From assembly GCA_964035575.1 (NCBI GenBank), contig OZ037902.1, positions 1,178,001 to 1,242,000 of the forward strand: a DNA stretch of 64,000 nucleotides. Reading direction: 5' to 3'. A program made the translations under genes and the position numbers. Below, piece by piece: positions 45,701 through 53,949 of the stretch (position 1 is its first letter; each line of letters opens with the position of its first letter). The notes under the pieces were generated by a model, which ran no database searches, was not told the DNA's origin, and saw nothing but the letters and a program-made list of their open reading frames with translations. The DNA is from Rhynchopus sp. YZ270_cl-10. Taxonomy: Eukaryota; Euglenozoa; Diplonemea; Diplonemida; Diplonemidae.

Positions 45701-46731
45701 GAATAACCAATGTTCAAAACATTAAAGTAATCTAATCAGACTAAGCACAGAGAGGCTTAGGGTCATCTTATAAACTTTTATTTATTTTCACGAGAAAACA
45801 GTACATCAAAAGCTAACTCTTCCAACATACAAGCGAACACGAGCTCTTTTCTTTCTCCTCCAGCAGTCCTTTGTTTCCACGTCATCTGTAGGCGTCGTGC
45901 TAGATACGGCGAAAACCAGTGCAGTTATACCGATGTGGTGGATATGCCGGTTCAAGGGTTCACATTTGTCTTTGTGTGTGTAGACCAGTTATGCCACTTC
46001 TGTCGAGCTATGTAAAGATTTTGTGTGAGACATTCATTTTGTACAAAATTATGTCAAAAAAAAGACCGTGGGTGTGTTGTTGTGTTGTCTTTGAGCTCAC
46101 AATGTAGCGCGTGGTTCTGGACAACACCAATCATCGCCGTCGACTCAAGGGCCCATGCCCTCTTCTCCACTCTCCACTCTCCACCCCACTCCCCACCCTT
46201 AAGGTAAAATATCAAAATAATGTTATAAGCAACAAAGTCCCTTTCCCCTTCCGCCCCCCGCATTTCAAATTAATTTTTTGTTGCCTCGTGAAATGAACCA
46301 CCTGATTTTTACTCCGCGGTGCTATACGCTTAAAAATCAGGTGGATGAAGGAGGAAATAAAAACGCATTTTGAACACACTTTGCGGTTTCTGGGGACGAA
46401 CCGCGCTGCAGAGCCACACCTCACCACAACAGATCGAGGTGTGTATGCCGTTTCTCCACAACCCTCTCCCTCTCCCATGGGGGGGTTTTTTTTCTCGAGC
46501 GTTACTGGTGTGGCTGACGACCCCAAAATAGCAGAATATAGCACAAAATAGCACCTACCTTCAGCCGCACCAAAAAATCCAGATACCCAGAATAGCAGAA
46601 AATAGCCCAAAAATAGCACCACTTCAGCCGCACCAGTTACGTTTCTATGCCACCCATCACCTCTCTCTCTCTCTCCATCCTCCCTTCACCAACCCCATAG
46701 GTTAACCCCCCACCCACCCACCCCCTCCTCA
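42761..46731. other. 4-kb cluster of short dispersed repeats
   Basis: No gene found. Members seen: GGCATCGTACGTGGG (42849-42940), GTGTACGAGAGAG (about 43022-43060), TACTTTCAATTC hairpin (43191-43253), GGCTTCACTGGCTAGGG (43672-43815), GTCAACGAGAGGG (44108-44150), GTAGGCGTCGTGCTAGATAC (44612-44670 and 45876-45935), GGCATCGTATGTGG (44715-44775), hairpin again (45071-45131), TTCGATAACC (45388-45485), GTGTGCACGAGAGG (45536-45570) and CTAAGCACAGAGAGGC (45738-45780). A small 13-bp foldback is at 46298-46344 and a duplicated AATAGCAC block at about 46530-46630. Confidence 0.6.
43672..43815. repeat. Second copy of the GGCTTCACTGGCTAGGGC repeat
   Basis: Matches 17205-17420 in order over GGCTACCGG, CATGGCTTCACTGGCTAGGG, CTCCAGCAGGTC, CTGTGCCTG and TTCAGGAGGAGTACC, but is shorter because of small deletions. 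It has no coding potential of its own. Confidence 0.6.
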
Positions 46732-48036
46732 ATGGACGGTCTCCTCCAGCATATCGTCTGTGCAGTAGGATACTTGGTGGTGCCTGCTTATTTGACTGCA
46801 GGGGTGGTGACGGAGGGGGTTGACTGTGAATCAGACTTGGCGAATTTGTTGAGTTATAGCGGGCTTGCGGATGATGAGGACTCTCAGGATACGGAAGGGG
46901 TGGCGGATGACGGGTGGCGGCCGTTGTCTTCAAGCTCGCGGTCCGGATCCTCCCCGAATCTGTCTAGGCGTAACCCCACGCTGATGCACAACGCAAACGA
47001 AATACGCGACCTCAGAAGCAAACGCCACACCCTCCGCCGCCAAAAACGCGAGCACTTCATCTACTGGTCCTGCCTCCTCTGCGTCCTCATCTTCGAACGC
47101 ACCCTTCGAGGACAAAGTGTCTCCTCTCGCGGCCACTACGCCATTCCAGAGGTGATTTTCTCCTTTCCAACCTTTAAGCTGGCGATGGCATTTCTTTTCT
47201 TACATCCGTTCACCGGATTTGCCTCAAAACTGTTAACCCGACTAGAAGAAATGGACTTTGCTGAAATGGGGTTGAGGCATGGAGATTATGTGTTAGGGAC
47301 GCATCCGGTTTTGGTGGATTTAGTGAAATCTGTGAGAAAGAGAAATCCAAAGGCGATGGTGCGGCAGAAATTCGCTTCTATTGTTGCAGAGGTCCGCAAA
47401 CAACGCGCAGAATCCGAAGCCTCCACCACACCCACACCATCCTCACCAAGACAACATCGTGCACCGCAACCTCCCTATGACCTTGCTAAAGAGAGACACA
47501 CCCAACATCACGCTTTCGACCAAATCAGGGTTTTGGAGGAATCCTTCAAACAGGAGAGAACCGGGTTTGCTGAGAGGTGCCGTCGATTGGAAGGTGAGGC
47601 CGAGACGGCGAAGGCGAAGTTGGTCAAAATGGAGGCAAAACTACGTGCTGCGGAGGAGGTCAACGTGAGGCAGGCAAGCCGGGGTGTGGATCTCGAGAAG
47701 GAGAGGGATCGCTTCTTCGCAGAGTTGGTGGAGAGCAGGGCGGGGTACAGAGGTGTAGTGAAGGCAAAGGCAGCAGGGGAGGAACGGCTCATAGAGGTGG
47801 AAGAAGCTTTGGCGGACGTCGTGGCGCGTGAAGAGGATCTGAGGGAGGAGGTGCGGCAGTTGAGGTTGTACCTAGGCAGTCAGTCGCTCAAGGCGATAGG
47901 GCGGGAGCGTGCTGTGCTTGCAGGGTTTGACGCAGAAGTGGACCGTGTGCACCCGTATGGGGTGAAGCGGGCAGCATCCCCAGCACGGTTCTCAAAGTGT
48001 GGGACGCCACGGAGCTGTACTCCACAGAGAAGTTAA
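46732..48036 (+). CDS. REEP/TB2/DP1/HVA22-like ER-shaping protein with long coiled-coil tail
   Basis: A 434-aa single exon; the ATG lies about 30 nt after the acceptor TCACCAACCCCATAG. The N-terminal hydrophobic segment (HIVCAVGYLVVPAYLTAGVV), the pair YWSCLLCVLIFERTL and IPEVIFSFPTFKLAMAFLFL, and HPFTGFASKL follow the TB2/DP1/HVA22 plan (YPAY, YWIVF, then PFYFELKIAF and SPYTKGS in animal REEPs). Unlike typical REEPs, about 70 polar, Ser/Asp-rich residues sit between the first and second hydrophobic segments. The C-terminal half, from about 255, is a strong predicted coiled coil rich in Glu, Arg, Lys and Ala. Family members bend tubular ER membrane and can link it to microtubules. Homology is by pattern only, so I hold the family call at moderate confidence. 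Confidence 0.65.
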   Translation: MDGLLQHIVCAVGYLVVPAYLTAGVVTEGVDCESDLANLLSYSGLADDEDSQDTEGVADDGWRPLSSSSRSGSSPNLSRRNPTLMHNANEIRDLRSKRHTLRRQKREHFIYWSCLLCVLIFERTLRGQSVSSRGHYAIPEVIFSFPTFKLAMAFLFLHPFTGFASKLLTRLEEMDFAEMGLRHGDYVLGTHPVLVDLVKSVRKRNPKAMVRQKFASIVAEVRKQRAESEASTTPTPSSPRQHRAPQPPYDLAKERHTQHHAFDQIRVLEESFKQERTGFAERCRRLEGEAETAKAKLVKMEAKLRAAEEVNVRQASRGVDLEKERDRFFAELVESRAGYRGVVKAKAAGEERLIEVEEALADVVAREEDLREEVRQLRLYLGSQSLKAIGRERAVLAGFDAEVDRVHPYGVKRAASPARFSKCGTPRSCTPQRS

Positions 48037-48333
48037 AAGGAGGGGAAAAAAGGTGATCCATTTTTTTACTGTTTATAAAGACGCCGAGGAAAGGTCAGAA
48101 TTTGTTGAGAGGCGAAGCAGGATGGGGAGTTTTTTTGTTTTCACTCAACACAAAATATTGTCCCACCTTTTTGAGCACGACTGAGCTGCGTTTTAAGTTC
48201 GTTTCAACCACTATTTTTTGTTGTAGAAAAATTCATTTTGTTTTTTCATTTCTCTTTGTATCGTATCTTTCCAAAAAATAGGAAAAAACTCTATTTTTAC
48301 ACCAAAAAAATGCCACCTTTTTTTTCCCCCCCA
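48037..48333. other. Spacer before the 4.1-kb element
   Basis: A/T-run-rich 3' flank of the REEP-like gene, with no gene and no repeat recognised. It ends in a C run and the dinucleotide CA that may be part of a target duplication. Confidence 0.5.
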
Positions 48334-48856
48334 CACGGTGCGGTAGTCAGCAAAATGACAACCTAAATGACAACCTCAATGACATGTCATAATTATGACA
48401 ACCCTATAGGTTGTCAGTGACAACCTAGGGGTTGTCAAATGACAACCTATAGGTTGTCATTTGACAACCTTATGCATGTGAAATGCCTTGCAACAGCCAT
48501 TTTTATTGGAAATGTGGGAGGTTGGGGGGTTGGGAGGTTGGTGGTTACCTGTTTGATTGTTGATTGTTGAATGTCCATGCACTGTAAAAATTTATTTAAA
48601 AAAAAAGGAGATGGGGGGGGTGATTTCTGTTTTTGTTGATTTCATGATGATTTGGGTCCCTCACCCCCTTTGTAAAAATCCCGCCCATACACATATGCAG
48701 GGGTCAAGTGACTGACGTGCCTGACTAGTGCCATTGAACACTCTCTTCGGAGTCCTCCTTGTTTGCCTCTGTGTCACTGGCCTCAGCAAGAGTCTCCTCA
48801 GGATCCTCAGGAGCCTCCTCAGGAACTTCGTCCTCCCCAAACACGGACATCCATGA
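48334..48856. repeat. Left terminal inverted repeat
   Basis: About 520 bp. The outer part is palindrome-rich; the inner part carries the last roughly 45 codons of the 310-aa ORF, so the repeat boundary lies inside a coding region. It contains only two copies of the CAATCAA heptamer (as TTGATTG) that is expanded in the right repeat. Confidence 0.8.
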
Positions 48857-49657
48857 TGCCCCGTCCATTTTCACAGAGAGTGCGTTGGGGGCCCCCACGG
48901 GTATGTCCACACGAGTAATTCCCACCTGCACCATCACGGAAGTCTCCCTCGTCGAATCAAGGGACAGAGTGCTGGGGACATCATACGTACCGTCGACCAC
49001 CCCGATGCTGGCCCCGATGGCAAGGCGCTCCCGCTTCAACGCAAAGCTCAGCTTGTGACCCTGCAGCGTCGGGTCGGTGCAAAACACGGTGCAACCGTTT
49101 TCAATAAAAATTCGGTGCACTTTTCCACCCGGTGTCATCTTTTCCCCCATCACCGTGATGATAGGCCATACGGAAGCGCGGGGGCCTCTTTTGATGACCC
49201 CCTTGGCCGCCGCTGTCCCTGTTCCCTCGTTGACAATGGACGTGTACAAGCACGCCATGTCCATGTCCCCCAGCGACGCCCCTTCCCGAACTACAAGCGC
49301 CAGACGCTTGTACGCCTCCGTCTTCTTTGCGGCGTCCGATATCCCAGGCAACTTCCGCAGCACGAGTCCGCCAAACACAGTCTCCTTCACTGCCCCTCCG
49401 TTCCCGGAGATGCGGAGGCTGTACACACCTTTGGCAGCATCAGCCTCTGCCCTGTTCTTCGCCTGTGTGATGGTGAATTTTTTGCCAAGTTCAGCTGCCA
49501 CTGAGCCATCATTGGACTTGAAGTCCACCTTGAAACATTTCGAAATCAAGGCCCTCAGTGCAGGGTGGCTTAAGGGGGTTGCACCAGCGGGGTTCTTCGC
49601 TTTGTACACATAAACAGTACAAAAGTCGTTTGCAATCGTCGTCTGCTTGCTTGTCAT
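48725..49657 (-). CDS. Unrecognised 310-aa protein of the 4.1-kb element
   Basis: Starts MTSKQTTIANDFCTVYVYKA and ends SEESVQWH. It is mostly beta-prone with evenly spread small residues, no membrane span, no Cys cluster and no nucleotide-binding motif that I can see. The last 45 or so residues are very acidic (PEEAPEDPEETLAEASDTEA) and lie inside the left inverted repeat. It is encoded downstream of the finger protein on the same strand, with 278 bp between them. I know no homologue; a DNA-binding accessory, regulatory or structural protein of the element are all possible. Confidence 0.75.
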   Translation of the reverse strand: MTSKQTTIANDFCTVYVYKAKNPAGATPLSHPALRALISKCFKVDFKSNDGSVAAELGKKFTITQAKNRAEADAAKGVYSLRISGNGGAVKETVFGGLVLRKLPGISDAAKKTEAYKRLALVVREGASLGDMDMACLYTSIVNEGTGTAAAKGVIKRGPRASVWPIITVMGEKMTPGGKVHRIFIENGCTVFCTDPTLQGHKLSFALKRERLAIGASIGVVDGTYDVPSTLSLDSTRETSVMVQVGITRVDIPVGAPNALSVKMDGASWMSVFGEDEVPEEAPEDPEETLAEASDTEANKEDSEESVQWH

Positions 49658-49935
49658 GATATGATGTGGTGTGGTTTTTGGATCCTGGAAAGAGGGTGTG
49701 ACTAATGGGATTGCGATGGAACAAAAACGAGTGCTATGGGGGGGGAGGGGGATTCATTCCTTTGTATAGATTCGCGGTAAACAAACAAACAAACAAACAA
49801 ACAAACAAACAAACAAACAAACAAACAAACAAACAAACAAACAAACAAACAAACAAACAAATAGTGGAGCACACTCTAGAGGCAACACTGAACAAACAAA
49901 AAATACAACAACAACAACAAAATGTAAACAGGCTA
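49658..49935. other. Spacer between the two ORFs of the element, with (AAAC)n run
   Basis: About 20 copies of AAAC (49782-49861) followed by a partial GTGGAGCACACTCTAG repeat (49861-49895). This looks like insertion of a dispersed element between the two ORFs; the tetramer may be its tail in the opposite orientation. No coding content. Confidence 0.6.
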
Positions 49936-51825
49936 CTACTCTCCGTGCATGTTGTACATATGATTTTCTACGGCTCTCGGTGAGGAAAACACGTCCATAC
50001 AAATGGGACAATGTTTCTTGGAAATATCCTCTGAGTGATTACACAAAAGATGCTGGCTAAAACCTCGCTTGGAAACATTGCGTTCGCATATGGGGCATTC
50101 CTGCCTGCATGCACAAGTAATTGAAGGGCGGTGATTTGCGTCGTAGTGACAATAGAGCTTGTGCGCGGTATTGAAATTTGTTTGTTTTCCAAGTCTGGTA
50201 CAGATGGTGCATATATAGCTTTCGCCCGCATCCTCTGATTCTGATTCTGGTTCTGGTTCTGATTTGCTTTCCACAACAGGGGGTACCCTCCATGATGGCT
50301 CCTTACACACGCAAATCTTCTTCACCCTACCCTCATCATCAGGGTTGGACAAGAATTTTTGCCCCCACCCTGTTCGGCGTTTTATGTGTTTTCCCAGTCC
50401 AGCACGTTGCAGTCGCTGCACCAAGTTAGTGCACGCGGTTTTCCAAGTCTCATCTACTACTGTTATGCATTTGCACAGCCACAACGTATCAAACTCCCAA
50501 AGTGCGGGAAGCGCGTCCGTTAGGGGACCCAGTGGTGACATCGGCACTGCATGTTTAGTTTCAATTTCGAATGCCAAGAAATCGCGTTCCATTGTATTTG
50601 GGGAGGTGCATGCCGTCCAACGCTTCCTCTCCCCATTGGCATGCTCGAACAGTTCGTCCGACACGGTCACTCTGTGTGCGTCTTCTTCATCGAACCAATG
50701 TTCGACTGAGTGCATGTACGTGCTTTTCGTAACCCCTGGATTCGCCCATTCAAGCAAATACACGGTAAGGTGATAACACAGTAATGCGAACAAGTAATCT
50801 TTTGCGTATGGCCTCGACTCGTTCGGGTTTGGGTTTGGTGTGTGGAAGAACCTCACTGGTATGTCACTATACCGAAAGTAGTAAAGGCCCTGCATGGCCT
50901 GGCACAATATTAGTTTGCTCCCCTCATTTTCCTGAATGAGGCTGCGTAGGATAGTTCGTGACTGCGTGCCTGTCATATTGCCGTCCTGCTTACCAAGGAT
51001 CTTTGTTTCTACGTCGCGGGCACCCGGTATGGTTTTAATGAGCAAACGCATCACCCCCTTGGTATCATGCAGCATCGGAGTTAGCGTGTAACAAGGTTGC
51101 TCGAATCGCCCGGCAATGCTGCACTCGAATCCACAGGCGTCCATTTCTTGAAGGCTCAAGCGGGTGCAGTTGTGCAGGGCAGACAATCTGTCGTCCAGGT
51201 CGGTCGCACAGAACGCACTTCTATGTCCCCCGGGGCCGACACCTTTGAAGAGACTTGCCAACTCGGCATGATCTCCCCCGATTTTGTAGTAGAGGAGGGA
51301 AAATTCGAAGCCTCCCCTCCTGAGGATGCGCTCTTGAACGTTTGAGAGCTGTGGCAGAAAGGTAAAAACCCACCAGTCGTGGAAGGTGGATTTTTTTTTG
51401 TCAGCGACCGTCAAAAAGTTTGTCGCTTCAAGCCCGTTCGTCGCAGCAACTGCAAGCCTCTTCCGTGCAAGTTGGGACCTGAAGGCACTGTACGGTGAAT
51501 ACCCATCCCACGTGATGATAATGGTCGGGAAGTCACCGCCCAGTCGCAGGGGGAAATACTTCAGAAGCAAAGAGAGCGATTTCTGCACATCACCTACCTG
51601 AGCCTCTGCCTTATCCTTAAACGGCTTCTCCCGCTGCTGCAACGTCTTGTACGCTAGGCCCATTGACGCCCCGGTCACAGCTTTCACCAATTTTCCGATC
51701 TCTTCGCAGTCACGCATCGACAGTCCTAGCTGGACTCTGTTGCGACCTATGATGTTCCCCACCACCCGCACTGTTTCATGATCAATTCCCATTGTTTTTT
51801 TTTTTTTTTTTTTTTGTCCTGTCAT
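49936..51825 (-). CDS. Candidate transposase with C-terminal C2H2 zinc fingers
   Basis: 629 aa from the Met at 51825, or 618 aa from the Met at 51792 (MGIDHETVRVVG), which may be the better start since the first lies at the inverted-repeat edge before a Lys run. IIITWDGYSPYSAF near residue 120 and YYKIGGDHAELASLFKGVG with a following Cys near 205-230 recall the first and second Asp motifs of RNase H-fold (DDE) transposases whose second motif reads GGD. A third acidic residue cannot be assigned. A Ser/Glu/Pro-rich linker leads to three Cys2-His2 fingers, CTICTR...H, CPICERNVSKRGFSQHLLCNH-like and CPICMDVFSSPRAVENH, at the C-terminus. It is the likely mobility enzyme of the element. Confidence 0.65.
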   Translation of the reverse strand: MTGQKKKKKKTMGIDHETVRVVGNIIGRNRVQLGLSMRDCEEIGKLVKAVTGASMGLAYKTLQQREKPFKDKAEAQVGDVQKSLSLLLKYFPLRLGGDFPTIIITWDGYSPYSAFRSQLARKRLAVAATNGLEATNFLTVADKKKSTFHDWWVFTFLPQLSNVQERILRRGGFEFSLLYYKIGGDHAELASLFKGVGPGGHRSAFCATDLDDRLSALHNCTRLSLQEMDACGFECSIAGRFEQPCYTLTPMLHDTKGVMRLLIKTIPGARDVETKILGKQDGNMTGTQSRTILRSLIQENEGSKLILCQAMQGLYYFRYSDIPVRFFHTPNPNPNESRPYAKDYLFALLCYHLTVYLLEWANPGVTKSTYMHSVEHWFDEEDAHRVTVSDELFEHANGERKRWTACTSPNTMERDFLAFEIETKHAVPMSPLGPLTDALPALWEFDTLWLCKCITVVDETWKTACTNLVQRLQRAGLGKHIKRRTGWGQKFLSNPDDEGRVKKICVCKEPSWRVPPVVESKSEPEPESESEDAGESYICTICTRLGKQTNFNTAHKLYCHYDANHRPSITCACRQECPICERNVSKRGFSQHLLCNHSEDISKKHCPICMDVFSSPRAVENHMYNMHGE

Positions 51826-52441
51826 GGATGTCCGTGTTTGGGGAGGACGAAGTTCCTGAGGAGGCTCCTGAGGAGGAGGCTCTTGCTGAGGCCAGTGACA
51901 CAGAGGCAAACAAGGAGGACTCCGAAGAGAGTGTTCAATGGCACTAGTCAGGCACGTCAGTCACTTGACCCCTGCATATGTGTATGGGCGGGATTTTTAC
52001 AAAGGGGGTGAGGGACCCAAATCATCATGAAATCAACAAAAACAGAAATCCCCCCATCTCCTCCTTTTTTTTTTTGTAAAAATAAATTTTTACAGTGCAT
52101 GGACATTCAACAATCAACAATCAACAATCAACAATCAACAATCAACAATCAACAATCAACAATCAACAATCAACAATCAACAATCAACAATCAACAATCA
52201 AACAGGTAACCACCAACCTCCCAACCCCCCAACCTCCCACATTTCCAATAAAAATGGCTGTTGCAAGGCATTTCACATGCATAAGGTTGTCAAATGACAA
52301 CCTAGGGGTTGTCATTTGACAACCTCAGGTTGTCATTTGACAACCCCTAGGTTGTCACTGACAACCTAGGGGTTGTCTCGCACCGAGGGTTGTCCTTTGA
52401 CATGTCCTTGAGGTTGTCATTTTGATGACTACCGCACCGTG
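51822..52441. repeat. Right terminal inverted repeat with heptamer expansion
   Basis: About 620 bp. It carries an inverted second copy of the acidic tail coding sequence of the 310-aa ORF (reading + strand, ending VQWH) with a small internal difference. The heptamer CAATCAA is expanded to about 13-14 copies at 52106-52201, which accounts for most of the extra length over the left repeat. Confidence 0.8.
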
Positions 52442-52732
52442 CAGCCATTTCCCCCCCCCCCCCCCCCCCCAGGCCCCCCCCCTTCCCCAACTTTTCCACC
52501 CCTCCCCTCACACAACCAGCCCCCCTCTCCTTTTTTTACACAAAAAAACCCCCTTTTTTTCCCGGTCTCTCTTCTTCCCGGGGTAATACATTTTACACCA
52601 CACACCTCCTCCCTTCTCCTCCTCCTCATCTTAACCCTTTTCCTTAGATCTTTCTTTAGCTCTCTCTCTCTCTCTCTCTCTTTTCTTTTCCTTCTCCCCC
52701 CCTTTCCCCCTTCCCCTTCCTCCTCCTCCCAA

Positions 52733-53800
52733 ATGAGTGATGCCGACCGCTCTGATAGTCCCAGCGAAGTTCTCTCTGCCTCTTATTTTGTTATGAGTGC
52801 GGAAGGCTTTTTCGGTGTCAACTCGCTTCTTTGCCTTTCCCTTTGTAGCAGCGCACATCACAATGCATATTCAGGCTCGATTCGCCAACGCCTCCAAGAC
52901 CACGGCACTGCACACACTCTGCCCGACGATGCAACGTTGCGCCGTTCATTCGAAACTCTCTTTGCACACTCCCAAGAAGTCACCGCATTTGTCCGCCGAA
53001 CCCCTAAGGTCAGCCTCCCCGGATGGGAGATGGGGGATCTGAGTGTTACCCCGGACTGCTCTTTGTATCATTGGGGGTTCACTTCGTCGCATGCTGGCGC
53101 GGAAGGGTGGTGGCTGTCGCATGGTCGGTGTAGGAATACTGGTAGGGAGGTCGTACTGTGGCTCCACCACCTCTCCTGTGGAACCGAGACGACAATCTGG
53201 CTGCACCTTCTGATCGGTGAGGATGGTGTCTTAGAGTGGGCTGTGCAGACCTCGGATGTGGAGTATACGGCCAATGCTGAGGTGCTTCCAGTGCTCATAG
53301 GGAGTCCACAGAGGGCAGTGTTGCGAGGGGTGAAGACATTAAAAACGGCAGACATTGTAGGGTCCTCGAGAGACCCGCGGGATTATGTGCCATATTCAGT
53401 GGTGGTGGAGGATGAGTGTCCGTTGGCGCGGCTGTATTGGTTGTTGGGGGAAAGTGGGTGTGATGCGGACTGTGTTGCCGCGATAGGTGTGTTTGCGGAT
53501 ACGTTGTGTACACGGTGCGACCGTACGGTGTACCCCCCGCTGTTCAAGACGGAGGGTGAGGTGAGTGCGCTGGTCACGCATAAAGGGGTTGCAAATTATA
53601 GTACGGGGCAGTGCAGTGCGTCGCTGGTCCCGAAGGAGGCGTTTGTCGACACCACGCGGCGTCGTGCGCAACGTCTGACCCGTGTTGTTGCAAAGTGTGC
53701 AAGCGACTTCCGACATTGCCTCCAATACATGATCCCCACAGGCTCCCTCTCCTACCTCCCCTCCAATTTTTGCAAGACAAAAAAACGGAGGCATTTGTAA
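52733..53800 (+). CDS. Uncharacterised 355-aa protein
   Basis: A single exon. The frame is open far upstream through low-complexity C/T sequence, but the Met at 52733 (MSDADRSDSPSEVLSAS) is the sensible start, about 75 nt after acceptor candidates TTTTCCTTAG and TTCTTTAG. No domain is recognised. The protein is globular in composition, with Trp/His-rich strands (GWWLSHGRCRNTGREVVLWL, TTIWLHLLIGEDGVLEWAV), scattered Cys and a basic C-terminus (KTKKRRHL). No signal peptide or membrane span. The 4.1-kb element ends about 290 bp upstream, so that insertion sits in the gene's 5' flank and could affect its expression. The function is unknown. Confidence 0.75.
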   Translation: MSDADRSDSPSEVLSASYFVMSAEGFFGVNSLLCLSLCSSAHHNAYSGSIRQRLQDHGTAHTLPDDATLRRSFETLFAHSQEVTAFVRRTPKVSLPGWEMGDLSVTPDCSLYHWGFTSSHAGAEGWWLSHGRCRNTGREVVLWLHHLSCGTETTIWLHLLIGEDGVLEWAVQTSDVEYTANAEVLPVLIGSPQRAVLRGVKTLKTADIVGSSRDPRDYVPYSVVVEDECPLARLYWLLGESGCDADCVAAIGVFADTLCTRCDRTVYPPLFKTEGEVSALVTHKGVANYSTGQCSASLVPKEAFVDTTRRRAQRLTRVVAKCASDFRHCLQYMIPTGSLSYLPSNFCKTKKRRHL

Positions 53801-53949
53801 GTGGGGGAGGGTGGGGGTGGGAGAGGGGAGTGGGGTTGTGTGGGGGGGTGTTTGTGTGAAACTCCCTTCCCCAAAAAAAGAGCCTTGGCTGGAGAAAAAG
53901 AGAACGAAAACATATCTGCCCCACACCCCTCCCTTTTGTTGCAAGCGTT

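Larger units (their letters stand above)
48334..52441 (-). mobile_element. 4.1-kb element with long terminal inverted repeats and two ORFs
   Basis: The termini CACGGTGCGGTAGTCA (48334) and TGACTACCGCACCGTG (to 52441) are exact inverted copies. The inverted repeats extend inward to about 48856 (0.52 kb) and 51822 (0.62 kb) at roughly 90 per cent identity. The outer 150-200 bp of each is a chain of TTGTCA/TGACAA palindromes with AGGTTGTC and GACAACCT steps. CA flanks both ends, a possible 2-bp duplication. The two - strand ORFs (618-629 aa with C2H2 fingers; 310 aa) are both open, so the element looks whole. The finger protein has features of a DDE-type transposase, which points to a DNA transposon. 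I recognise no named superfamily. Confidence 0.8.

Noticed and set aside
48334-52441. Polinton or other virus-like identity for the 4.1-kb element
   Set aside because: Too short and with no polymerase B, integrase, ATPase, protease or recognisable capsid; the finger protein looks more like a DDE transposase.
52799-52851. Possible intron in the 355-aa gene (GTGCGG...CTTTGTAG)
   Set aside because: Removing it breaks the reading frame, while the unspliced frame stays open.
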